The notes under the pieces are model-generated. The model saw only the letters and a program-made list of their open reading frames with translations. It did no database searches and was not told the origin of the DNA. Shown piece after piece: positions 8,197 to 15,363 of a stretch of DNA of 36,566 nt. Both the position numbers and the translations under genes were made by a program. Each line of letters opens with the position of its first letter. Position 1 is the stretch's first letter. Origin of the DNA: an uncultured Clostridia bacterium (GTDB lineage: Bacteria; Bacillota; Clostridia; Christensenellales; CAG-917); NCBI GenBank assembly GCA_947581925.1, contig CANPWB010000016.1, forward strand, positions 1-36,566, read 5' to 3'.

Positions 8197-8649
8197 GTAA
8201 TACGCCCTGAACGCCCGTTTATCGTTTCGCGAGATGTCGCTCACCTTATATGGCTTTCCCGACGTCATAGCGGCTATCGCGCGAGGCGATACCCTGCGCG
8301 CTTTGTCGATTTTTTGCGGATTTTTGTCGTCGCATTCATCTTGTGACGCGTCTTGGGATTCTTTGGGCGCGCCCTCGGAGTCCTTTTGCTCTTGCAGACT
8401 CAGTTCGTCAAGCAGGCGCTGCTTTTCTTGCTCGAGTTCCTCGTCGCTCATTTGCGAGAGCGAGGGGTCGGGATTGAGCTCGAGATAGGTTTTCAGGGCA
8501 GTGCTGTCGGGAGGGCAATACTTTTCAAGCACCTTGCGCTTTACAAGCACTGGATTGCCGTCCTCGCCCACGCTGTACTCGTCCTGCACCTCGCTGTAGC
8601 TGTATCCCTTTGCGCGCTTTAATAAAGATTTCAAAATTTCCGCGTCCAT
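8134..8649 (-). CDS. Small-terminase-like fragment with repeat-derived C-terminus
   Basis: 171 residues, ATG at 8649 overlapping the terminase stop by 19 nt, with a weak GAGAG upstream. The first 60 residues (LLKRAKGYSYSEVQDEY, then CPPDSTALKTYLELNPDP) match the segment that follows the helix-turn-helix in many phage small terminases, but the HTH itself is missing. The middle is an acidic low-complexity linker, followed by RRVSPRAIAAMTSGKPYKVS. The last 20 or so residues are encoded by host repeat sequence: two decamer-like sites (8187-8196 and 8163-8172) and a full ATGTT-type hairpin element (8132-8160) that also provides the stop codon. It may be a truncated small terminase or a derived terminase accessory protein. 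It lies after, not before, the large subunit gene. Confidence 0.55.
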   Translation of the reverse strand: MDAEILKSLLKRAKGYSYSEVQDEYSVGEDGNPVLVKRKVLEKYCPPDSTALKTYLELNPDPSLSQMSDEELEQEKQRLLDELSLQEQKDSEGAPKESQDASQDECDDKNPQKIDKARRVSPRAIAAMTSGKPYKVSDISRNDKRAFRAYYISDRDVVARSDKGDVSTGST

Positions 8650-10070
8650 GCTCTCTGTCTTCTTATGCTACGCATAAGCCTCTCTTTGTCCAGCTCGACG
8701 GGAGTTTTTTCCCTGACGGGCGGTTTTGCGGGCGAGGGTTGGGTCATGACGAAATAGCGCAATTCGTCCAGCGCATGATCGTCAACTTTTTTAGGCCTGT
8801 CGCCGTCTCCCCACCAGTAGCTTTTGAGCTCGCGTATCAGATTTACGCAGCTCGAAAAAATGAATATCCTCGGCGGTCTTTGCTCAAACAGGGACTTTAT
8901 ACGTTGAATTCCGCTGTATAAATCCTTGTTTACGTTGGTATTGACAAGCACGCCCTTTTCGGCGAAGAGCTCCGCCACGCTCTTTTCGTAGGCGAGGGTG
9001 CGTTGATTCGCCGCGCTGTCTATGAGCGCCGTAAGCCTGCCCTTGAAGTCCCGCCTCCACCCCAGCGCGTCCGCAAGTTCAAACAGCTTTTGCACGTGGT
9101 GGTCTATGCTCTGCCCCGCCTCGAAGTGCTCCGCGACGACGTATATCCTGCCGTCAAAATCCACCGCGTAGAAGTGCGCGCTCGTGGGATTTTTGAGCCC
9201 CGGGTCAATGGAGATGTTCACCTGCCACTCGTGCGGCACACTGAACGGCTCTATGACGTGCACGGCGGGTTCGAATTCGGGATAGACAAGTCCCTCGCCC
9301 GTCGTGAATTTGCCGTAGCGGCGGGAGAGCTGTTCGCTCTTTGGTATGACCGTCTGCATATGCTCGATCTCCGCGGGGTCGAGATAAGGATTGTCGCTCC
9401 ACTGCATGCTCTCGCTCCATATCTCGGGGTCGTTATTCTCGTTGAGTTCCACCTCGTAATACACCCACGTCAAGCCTTTGAGCGGAGTCATGGTGCCGAA
9501 TATGTCTCCCTTTTTGTCGAACACGCGCATGCGGCACTCGTCGTAGATGTCCTTGGGCGGCTCTTCGTCGAACCATACGAAATCCAGCGACATGCCTTGA
9601 AACTTCTCCCTGCCTTGGTCGCAGCTGCGAAAGCCTATCCTGCCGTTGCCGCCCACCGCGTTTTTGACGACGATGTAGTCGATCACGCCGTTTTCGGGCG
9701 AGGACGCGCTGCCCTCCCTCATCACTATCTTGACGATGTATCTGCGCGGAAGATATTTGAGTATCTTCGCTTGCGCGACGTCGCGCTGTACCTGCTGCGT
9801 GAGGCTGACCACCCATCCCGACGCGTCGCCCCTGTTGCGCCTGAACGGGTGTATGCCAAGCGCCAGCCATACGCACTCCACTGCGCCGCACTCCGTCTTG
9901 CCCGAGCGGTTTCCGCCGAATACCCACCTGTTGCGCTTTTCGCATTTGTGAAAGAGCATCTGCTTTTCGTGTACGACGTCCGAGTTGTATCTCGACAGCG
10001 GATCATTTGCGCGCGCCGCAATTTCCTGCTCTACCGCGAGCAGCTTTATCAACACTTCCTTCTCGTCCAT
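8631..10070 (-). CDS. Terminase large subunit
   Basis: 479 residues from the ATG at 10070; a longer TTG-initiated frame reaching 10175 has no support. ATPase domain: Walker A GGNRSGKT (52-59), Walker B FVWFDEE (164-170), coupling motif GTMTPLKG (192-199). Nuclease domain with the RNase H-like acidic set: SIDPG (Asp289), LIDSAANQRT (Asp351), and DDHALDELRY (Asp430/431/435). All catalytic residues appear present, so the motor should be active. It packages DNA into procapsids through the portal. No Shine-Dalgarno is visible; a weak TTGCAT-N18-TATTCT pair ends 6 nt before the ATG, which would give a leaderless mRNA. Transcribed with the small-terminase-like gene. Confidence 0.92.
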   Translation of the reverse strand: MDEKEVLIKLLAVEQEIAARANDPLSRYNSDVVHEKQMLFHKCEKRNRWVFGGNRSGKTECGAVECVWLALGIHPFRRNRGDASGWVVSLTQQVQRDVAQAKILKYLPRRYIVKIVMREGSASSPENGVIDYIVVKNAVGGNGRIGFRSCDQGREKFQGMSLDFVWFDEEPPKDIYDECRMRVFDKKGDIFGTMTPLKGLTWVYYEVELNENNDPEIWSESMQWSDNPYLDPAEIEHMQTVIPKSEQLSRRYGKFTTGEGLVYPEFEPAVHVIEPFSVPHEWQVNISIDPGLKNPTSAHFYAVDFDGRIYVVAEHFEAGQSIDHHVQKLFELADALGWRRDFKGRLTALIDSAANQRTLAYEKSVAELFAEKGVLVNTNVNKDLYSGIQRIKSLFEQRPPRIFIFSSCVNLIRELKSYWWGDGDRPKKVDDHALDELRYFVMTQPSPAKPPVREKTPVELDKERLMRSIRRQRAWTRKF

Positions 10071-10226
10071 ACGCGAAGAATAAACCGTGAAAGTGCCAAA
10101 ATGCAAAAAATTATGTCGCTTTTGGGCATAAAAAATTTTTATCCTTCTTTTAGGCGCAATAAATTTTCTTTTCAAAAAGCGCGAAAAGACTTTTATTTTT
10201 CGAAAATGTATTGTAATATATTACGT

Positions 10227-11339
10227 ATGAAGAAAAATGTCCTCAAAACTTTGCTCATTTTTGTTCTTGTGCTTGCCGTGCTGCTTGCGGCGTGCGCTTT
10301 TGTCATATTGTTTTATTCAACCATGCCCATAGCGTTCGCCGAGGGTGCCGAGCAGGAAGATACGCAATATCCTTTCTATGTCAAAGCGGCGGTGAGCGAC
10401 CTAGAAGGCAACGAATATGCGGGTGCCGGCGCTATCGTCGTAAGAGGAGCGAACAACGACACGCGCGAATTTCTCATACCAGAAAGCTATTTCATCAAAA
10501 TAGTGCAAAATGTCGGCAATATGGATCAGATCTATGAGGTCGAATATGCGGGACTTACGCTGTATATTCCTATGGATACCACGCTTGTCCCCGCCAACGT
10601 CACCTTTAAAGAGGAGGAAAAGTTTTATCCCGACGTCACGCTTGCCCTCGCCGAGGGCGTAGACCTCTCCGCGCTCGAAGGCGTTGACAGCGCGCTCAAA
10701 AAGCTGGACGCCACATACACGATAAACTTCCTCGGCTATGCCGCGGACCCTGAAACTCCAAACCTCATCTATGTCAAGGCTACTCCCGCCGAGGGCAAAA
10801 CGCAGTACGGCTTTATCCCGAGCAGCGCGTTTGAGGCGTTCAACGTCCCCTATCAAGCGCAGACTCAAGCGGAGCGCGACGCGCTGCTGGCTTGGAAGGA
10901 GCAAGAAACGCCCGCGCCTCCCGCAGGTTCGCTGCCCGCGCCCGAAGGTTCGCTCGCTCTCAAAATAATCCTCATCATCGGCATAAGCCTGCCCGCGGTC
11001 ATCATAGTGATTCTCCTCTTTGTGCCTAGCCGCAACGACGAGTCCGTGCGCAAGAGCCGCGGCGCGTCCTCGGACGGCAGGGACTACGACGACCCGAGCG
11101 CAACCGCCTCGAGCTATCAGTCCGACAGGCAACGCTATGACCAAAGCCGCAGCTACGGCGCACCGCGCGACGGTTACGACGGATACGGAGGAGGTCAGAC
11201 TTATAACGGCAACCCACCCTACAATGGCACAAACGGTCAGCCTTACAACGGAAACCCGCCCTACAACGGCGGCGGCTACGACTCGCGCATGGACCGCGAA
11301 GTCCGCGGTTACAACCCCAACGACTACGACAGAAGATAG
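10227..11339 (+). CDS. Two-pass membrane protein with extracellular beta domain and Gly/Tyr/Asn/Pro tail
   Basis: 370 residues from the ATG at 10227 (an ATG at 10206 is also possible; neither has a Shine-Dalgarno). Residues 6-30 form a hydrophobic signal or anchor with a small-residue stretch. Residues 35-235 are outside, beta-rich, with Tyr-ending blocks such as YEVEYAGLTLYIPMD. A Pro/Ala linker precedes the second hydrophobic helix (about 250-275), and the final 90 residues are cytoplasmic, with repeated YNGNPPYNG units and many Tyr, Asn, Gly, Arg and Asp. I do not recognise the family. It is divergent from the terminase with a 156-base AT-rich gap, and ends at a host composite terminator, so it is more likely a host gene than a phage gene. 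The sticky low-complexity tail suggests self-association or protein binding, which is inference. Confidence 0.75.
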   Translation: MKKNVLKTLLIFVLVLAVLLAACAFVILFYSTMPIAFAEGAEQEDTQYPFYVKAAVSDLEGNEYAGAGAIVVRGANNDTREFLIPESYFIKIVQNVGNMDQIYEVEYAGLTLYIPMDTTLVPANVTFKEEEKFYPDVTLALAEGVDLSALEGVDSALKKLDATYTINFLGYAADPETPNLIYVKATPAEGKTQYGFIPSSAFEAFNVPYQAQTQAERDALLAWKEQETPAPPAGSLPAPEGSLALKIILIIGISLPAVIIVILLFVPSRNDESVRKSRGASSDGRDYDDPSATASSYQSDRQRYDQSRSYGAPRDGYDGYGGGQTYNGNPPYNGTNGQPYNGNPPYNGGGYDSRMDREVRGYNPNDYDRR

Positions 11340-11460
11340 CTTCTTATATGTGGGGCTCTGCCCCACGCCTCGGCAAGGGACTTCGTCCCCTGCACGCCCC
11401 TATGCAGGGCTGCGAGCCCCGCACCCTCGGCAAGGGACTTCGTCCCCTGCACCCCAAGCT
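11340..11460 (+). repeat. GC-rich mini-palindrome block behind the membrane protein gene
   Basis: Begins within a few bases of the stop codon: TATGTGGGGCTCTGCCCCAC, then GCCTCGGCAAGGGACTTCGTCCCCTGCA, a second GGGCTGCGAGCCC-type palindrome, then another copy of the GGGACTTCGTCCC unit and CCCCAAGCT leading into the terminator. Two tandem copies of the unit are present here. Confidence 0.75.
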
Positions 11461-11508
11461 AAAAACGCGCAAACGTCGTGACTTTCGTCACTAGTTCGCG
11501 CGTTTTTT
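11461..11508. terminator. Intrinsic terminator (GTCAC-loop subtype)
   Basis: AAAAACGCGC pairs with GCGCGTTTTTT, with an inner GTGAC/GTCAC helix. The flanks (CCCCAAGCT before, GATTGTTTGCAAGTG after) are the same as at the other composite terminators but the inner stem differs, matching the one at 22519-22565. Confidence 0.85.
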
Positions 11509-12242
11509 GATTGTTTGCAAGTGCCAAAACTCCTGCGGGAGAGCTTGATATTTACGTGGCGCTTTGTCCGAGTGATTAACGTTACTTTTGTCTGAGCATC
11601 ATCGGGGTCCCCATAGAAATGAGCGAAGCGAATTTTATGGGGTTTTGATCGGGGTCCCCATAAAATTGCGTAGCGATTTTATGGGGTATAACAGGGGGAT
11701 GCTTCGACAGGCTCAGCATGACATGTATGGTTTGTCATTTCGAGCGTAGTCGAGAAATCCCCTTGTCCGAGCGAATAAACGAAACATTTGTCCGATCGTT
11801 ATTATACACGCCGTCCTCCGTGTCTGAGCTAATTAACGAAATCTATGTCTGAGCGACATCGGGGTCCCCACAAAAAGTATTTTTTTGTGGGGTATTTGAT
11901 CGGGGTCCCAAGAAAAATATGAAATGTTTTTGTGGGGTGAATAAACGCCGTCCGCCGTGTCCGAGCGACCCCGCGGAGTGAGCGGTTTCACGCTAAGTAC
12001 GCAGTTAGGGCGGGGTGTAACTAGGGGATCTTTCGACTTCGCTCAAGATGACAGTAATATTAGATGTCATTCCGAGCGTAGCGAAGCGCAGTCGAGGAAT
12101 CCCCCTGTTATTCCCCATAAAATTGCGTAGCGATTTTATGGGGCCCCTATGATGCTCAGACAAAGGTAACGTTAATCACTCGGACAAAGCGTCCGTCAAT
12201 ATCAAAACTCTCACGCAGGAGTTTTGGACATCGCAAACAATC
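11509..12242. repeat. Repeat mosaic between the membrane protein and P-II genes
   Basis: No credible gene in this stretch. In order: CTCCTGCGGGAGAGCTTGA box (11530); decamers at 11565 and 11589; CCCC/GGGG hairpins at 11604-11642 and 11651-11686; TGTCA/TCCCC hairpins at 11695-11722 (ATGCT/AGCAT arms) and 11733-11762 (ATTTC/GAAAT); decamers at 11764, 11789, 11821 and 11846 (spacing 25, 32, 25); hairpins at 11861-11892 and 11902-11937; a CGCGGAG...AGGGCGGGG module (11966-12016); hairpins at 12024-12053 (ATCTT/AAGAT), 12065-12104 (ATTCC/GGAAT) and 12113-12147; then the whole opening arrangement in reverse. The two ends form an imperfect inverted repeat of more than 200 bp. Confidence 0.85.
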
Positions 12243-12287
12243 AAAAAAACGCGAGCAACGGCAAGTATTTGCCTAGCTCGCGTTTTT
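12243..12287. terminator. Bidirectional terminator of the P-II/DUF1538 operon
   Basis: AAAAACGCGAGC/GCTCGCGTTTTT stem with the inner GGCAA/TTGCC helix, nearly identical to the terminator at 6-48. It lies downstream of the minus-strand operon, followed toward the gene by the AGCTTGGGGTGCAGGGGG mini-palindrome block. Confidence 0.85.
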
Positions 12288-12349
12288 AGCTTGGGGTGCA
12301 GGGGGTGAAACCCCTTGCCGAGGTGTGGGCGAGAAGCCCACAAATATGC

Positions 12350-12679
12350 TTACTGCTTGTTATCAGTCACGCCAATGCCGACGACGGCGTCTACGGGGAG
12401 GGAGAAGGCGATGCCCTGTCCGGGGGTATGGAGTCCCACTTTGTCGTAGAGCTCCTTGAGGACGGCGGCTTTGATTTCGGAGGTGACGAGGATCATGACC
12501 ATGTCTTTATTGGGCTCGATGACGATGCCGAATGAGCGTTGCGCGTCCTGGTTAGCGGTGCCGTTGGCGTGCAGGACGGTGCCGCCCCTTGCGCCTACGG
12601 AGCGAGCGGCTTCCATGACAGCCTCGGAAAATCCCTCGTTGACAATGCAAAGTATGAGCTCGTGTTCAAACTTATTCAT
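12350..12679 (-). CDS. P-II-like signalling protein (DUF1538-associated)
   Basis: 109 residues, ATG at 12679 overlapping the stop of the preceding gene (ATGA), with GGAGG 6 nt upstream inside that gene. It is a ferredoxin-like P-II fold: beta1 ELILCIVNEGF, helix, GARGGTVLHANGT, then a short T-loop region (NQDAQRSFGI), EPNKDMVMILV, helix, and GQGIAFSLPVDAVVG at the end. The GRGGT/GARGGT and GIAF-LPVD blocks are typical of P-II-family proteins encoded beside DUF1538 transporters. The T-loop is shorter than in GlnB/GlnK and lacks the uridylylated Tyr context, so regulation by that route is unlikely. It probably binds a nucleotide or small effector and controls the DUF1538 protein. Confidence 0.85.
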   Translation of the reverse strand: MNKFEHELILCIVNEGFSEAVMEAARSVGARGGTVLHANGTANQDAQRSFGIVIEPNKDMVMILVTSEIKAAVLKELYDKVGLHTPGQGIAFSLPVDAVVGIGVTDNKQ

Positions 12680-13143
12680 TTTTTCTCCTCCTTTAGCGTG
12701 CGCGGGTCGTTGGACAAAAACCCGTAAGCGGCGACGCCTATCATGCTTGAAAGCGGTACGGTGTAGGCGACGCCTTTGCCGTTTTTGATGGTGCGGAACT
12801 TTTCCTCGAGCGCGTCCATAATGTCCTGCGCCTTATCCTCGCGCACTATGCTGAAAATGACGGAGCGAGAGCGGTCCTCCAGCCCGAGAAGGCTTATCAT
12901 CTGCGCGCTTGCGGTGCCCATAGCGAGGCAAACGAGCTGCATATTGACGTCGAAGGACTGGATGAGATCGACAAAATAGTCCGCTTTGCCCCTGTTGACG
13001 ACGGTGATGAGCAACTTGAGCCTGCCCGTCTGCATGCGGTTTGTCTTGACGGAATGCTCCGACTTCCCGGGCGCGGCTTTTGTTGCGCCCTTCCCCGGCG
13101 CGGCTTTCACGGCGCCCGCTTTTTTTTGTTTGAGTTCAGACAT
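12676..13143 (-). CDS. P-II-like protein with basic Ala/Lys/Pro N-terminal extension
   Basis: 155 residues, ATG at 13143 with GGGAGGAG upstream, 10 bases after the DUF1538 stop. Residues 1-36 are a low-complexity basic tail with repeated KAAPGKGATKAAPGK. Residues 40-145 form a P-II-like domain: LKLLITVVNRGKADYFVDLI, LVCLAMGTASAQMISLLGLED, SVIFSIVRED, and a last strand GVAYTVPLSSMIGV. It pairs with the other P-II protein to form a three-gene unit. The strongly basic tail contrasts with the acidic N-terminus of the DUF1538 membrane protein, so electrostatic docking between them is possible (inference). Confidence 0.8.
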   Translation of the reverse strand: MSELKQKKAGAVKAAPGKGATKAAPGKSEHSVKTNRMQTGRLKLLITVVNRGKADYFVDLIQSFDVNMQLVCLAMGTASAQMISLLGLEDRSRSVIFSIVREDKAQDIMDALEEKFRTIKNGKGVAYTVPLSSMIGVAAYGFLSNDPRTLKEEKK

Positions 13144-13153
13144 AGCTCCTCCC

Positions 13154-15133
13154 TCACATAAATTCTATTATCTGCGCGTCGTCCGCCGCCACGATACGGC
13201 GCATAGTGAGCTGCTGCTTAAATCGCGCCGCGAATATGGAGCGGAATCCCAAAAGCTGTATGGTGATGAGCGGCGTCATTGCGACCATCGCCACTACGCC
13301 GAACGCCGCCTCGAGCACCTGTCCCTCCCCGCCCATGACCGTACACGCGCCTATCGCGAAGGGCAGTATGAAACTTGCCGTAAGCGGTCCGCTTGCGACT
13401 CCGCCCGCGTCGAACGCTATCGCCGTGTACAGCTTTGGCACGAACAGCGACAGCCCGAGCGATATGACATAGCCGGGAATGAGATAATAAAGCAGCGAAA
13501 AACCGAATATCACCCTTATCACGGACAGCCCTATGGACAGCCCTACGCCTATGGACAGCGCGATGAGCATGGATCGCTTTGAGACCGCGCCTCCCGTCAC
13601 CTCATACACCTGCTTTGTGAGCACGTGCACCGCGGGCTCCGCGAGTACGACGGCAAAGCCCATGAGGAAGGAGAACACGACAAGCAGCGGCTTGCTGAAT
13701 TTTGCGAGCGACTGTCCAAGCTTGAACCCTATCGGCATAAATCCCACCTGCACCGCCGTGAAGAATATCAAAAGCCCTATAAAGGTGTAGGCAATGCCTA
13801 TGCCTATCCTCATCATCTTGCGCCCCGGCAGTTTGAGCAGGGTGAATTGGAGTATCAAAAAGCTTATCACTATGAGCCCGAGCGCGATGAGCACTTCGAG
13901 CGCGTTTTTGCCTATCGCGCCGCCTATCTCGCCCACGGCTAATATGGAATAGTCGGGGAGTTCATAGCTCAAATTTCCGCTGGAGGCGAGGGATAGCACG
14001 AGCACCGCGAGCATGGGTCCTATGGAGCACATCGCTATAAGCCCGAAACTGTTCGCCTTCGACCTCACGCCGCCCACCGTCGTGGATATGCCTACGCCGA
14101 GCGCCATGATGAAAGGCACCGTTATGGGACCCGTCGTAACGCCGCCCGAGTCGAAAATGAGCGGGAGCAGCTGCCCCTTGCCCCTCTCGAGCAGGAGCGC
14201 GACCATAGCGAACATCAAAAAGTAGAGGAAGATCAAAATGGCGGTGATGTTCTTTTTGTATACTACTTTGAGCACCGCAAGCACCAAAAACAGCCCTACG
14301 CCTATGCCCACCGTCACGATGAGCAAACCCTTGTTCATAATTGCGCTCACCTGCCCCGCAAGCACGGACAGATCGGGCTCCGCCACGGTCACAAGTATGC
14401 CCATGACAAAGCATACACCAACAAGCAAAGTAAGGTTGCGCGTCTTTGTGAGTCCCGCGCCCATCTGCTCGCCCATAGGCGTCATAGCGAGGTCCGCGCC
14501 CAGATTGAAGAGCCCTATGCCCAGAATGAGCAGCACCGCGCAAGCCGCAAACACTCCCGCCTCGCGCGCAGTAACGTCCACTATGGGCGTAAGACAGAGT
14601 ATGAACACCACCAAAGAAATGGGGAGCACGGAGACGAGCGCCTCTTTAAGCTTTGACAACAAGCCCTTGCCGTAAATCAGCAGATCGGGAGAGTACTCTC
14701 TTTTTCCGCCTTTTTTTCTGCCGCGCTTGCCCGCGTCTCCGTCGCCGTCATTATCCCCGCCCGAAACAGGCGAGTTACTCGCTAAAACGGAAAAATTGCC
14801 GCCCGCGCCGCCGTCGGAGCCACTGCCCGAAACAGCAGAATCGCCGTCCGAAGAAAGCGCCTCTCCGTCCGAAGTTTGCGCAGCGGGCGAAGTGGTTTCA
14901 TATGCGGAGATTTGCATATCGGGCGAGGCTTCGGGCGCTTGCATATCGGACGTGAAAACGCCTTCGGATGTTTGCATATCCGAAGTTGTCATATATGTCG
15001 CATTTTCGCCCTGCTCAGCGCACAAAATGTCGTCCATAGACTTAGGCGCGCCGTTTTGCTCGCGGCAAGGCGCGTCCGCGCTGCGATCGGACGTAATATC
15101 GGATGTTAAGTTCAAGTCAAGTTCCTCGGGCAT
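13154..15133 (-). CDS. DUF1538 family membrane protein with long acidic N-terminus
   Basis: 659 residues from ATG 15133 (GAGGGAG upstream). Residues 1-145 are acidic, disordered and repetitive, with recurring SDMQ/DMQ followed by TSE, APE or ISA. From about residue 165 there are some 12 membrane helices in two homologous halves: half one carries VTVAEPDLSVLAGQV and FDSGGVTTGPITVPFIMALG; half two carries VVLAEPAVHVLTKQVYEV and FDAGGVASGPLTASFILPFA. These paired AEP and D-(S/A)-GG-V-x(2)-GP motifs are the mark of DUF1538 proteins. The internal duplication suggests an inverted-repeat transporter or channel; substrate unknown. It is followed in the same operon by two P-II-like genes, so control by nitrogen or nucleotide status is likely. 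The promoter candidate is described separately. Confidence 0.88.
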   Translation of the reverse strand: MPEELDLNLTSDITSDRSADAPCREQNGAPKSMDDILCAEQGENATYMTTSDMQTSEGVFTSDMQAPEASPDMQISAYETTSPAAQTSDGEALSSDGDSAVSGSGSDGGAGGNFSVLASNSPVSGGDNDGDGDAGKRGRKKGGKREYSPDLLIYGKGLLSKLKEALVSVLPISLVVFILCLTPIVDVTAREAGVFAACAVLLILGIGLFNLGADLAMTPMGEQMGAGLTKTRNLTLLVGVCFVMGILVTVAEPDLSVLAGQVSAIMNKGLLIVTVGIGVGLFLVLAVLKVVYKKNITAILIFLYFLMFAMVALLLERGKGQLLPLIFDSGGVTTGPITVPFIMALGVGISTTVGGVRSKANSFGLIAMCSIGPMLAVLVLSLASSGNLSYELPDYSILAVGEIGGAIGKNALEVLIALGLIVISFLILQFTLLKLPGRKMMRIGIGIAYTFIGLLIFFTAVQVGFMPIGFKLGQSLAKFSKPLLVVFSFLMGFAVVLAEPAVHVLTKQVYEVTGGAVSKRSMLIALSIGVGLSIGLSVIRVIFGFSLLYYLIPGYVISLGLSLFVPKLYTAIAFDAGGVASGPLTASFILPFAIGACTVMGGEGQVLEAAFGVVAMVAMTPLITIQLLGFRSIFAARFKQQLTMRRIVAADDAQIIEFM

Positions 15134-15236
15134 GCTCCCTCTTTTTATATATTGAAAAATTGTTATTCTTTTTTGTCCGCTCCCCCGCGCGTCGGGGCGC
15201 GCGCCGCGATATATGATGAAATTTGTGTATAGATAT

Positions 15237-15270
15237 ATTTTAGTATGCCATATCAAAATGTCAATGTCAA
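15237..15270 (-). promoter_or_regulatory. Promoter candidate for the DUF1538/P-II operon
   Basis: On the minus strand there are two tandem TTGACA boxes (15270-15265 and 15264-15259); the second is 16 bp from TAAAAT (15242-15237). This leaves a leader of about 95 nt before the ATG at 15133. The gap to the divergent YitT gene is 286 bases and otherwise featureless. Confidence 0.55.
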
Positions 15271-15363
15271 ATGCCGCGGCGGGTGAAAACTCCCAAAAAT
15301 TGGAAAATCAAAGGCAAATATTTTTAAAAAACATATTTTATTATATAAAATATCTCAAATCGC

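Noticed and set aside
9260-9275. GGTTCGAATTC resembling a tRNA T-loop
   Set aside because: It lies inside the terminase coding region and has no acceptor stem or other arms around it.
9003-10226. Long plus-strand reading frame antisense to the terminase, in frame with the membrane protein gene
   Set aside because: It is an in-frame run upstream of the real start; its translation is Arg/Val/His-rich shadow sequence over a gene with full terminase motifs.
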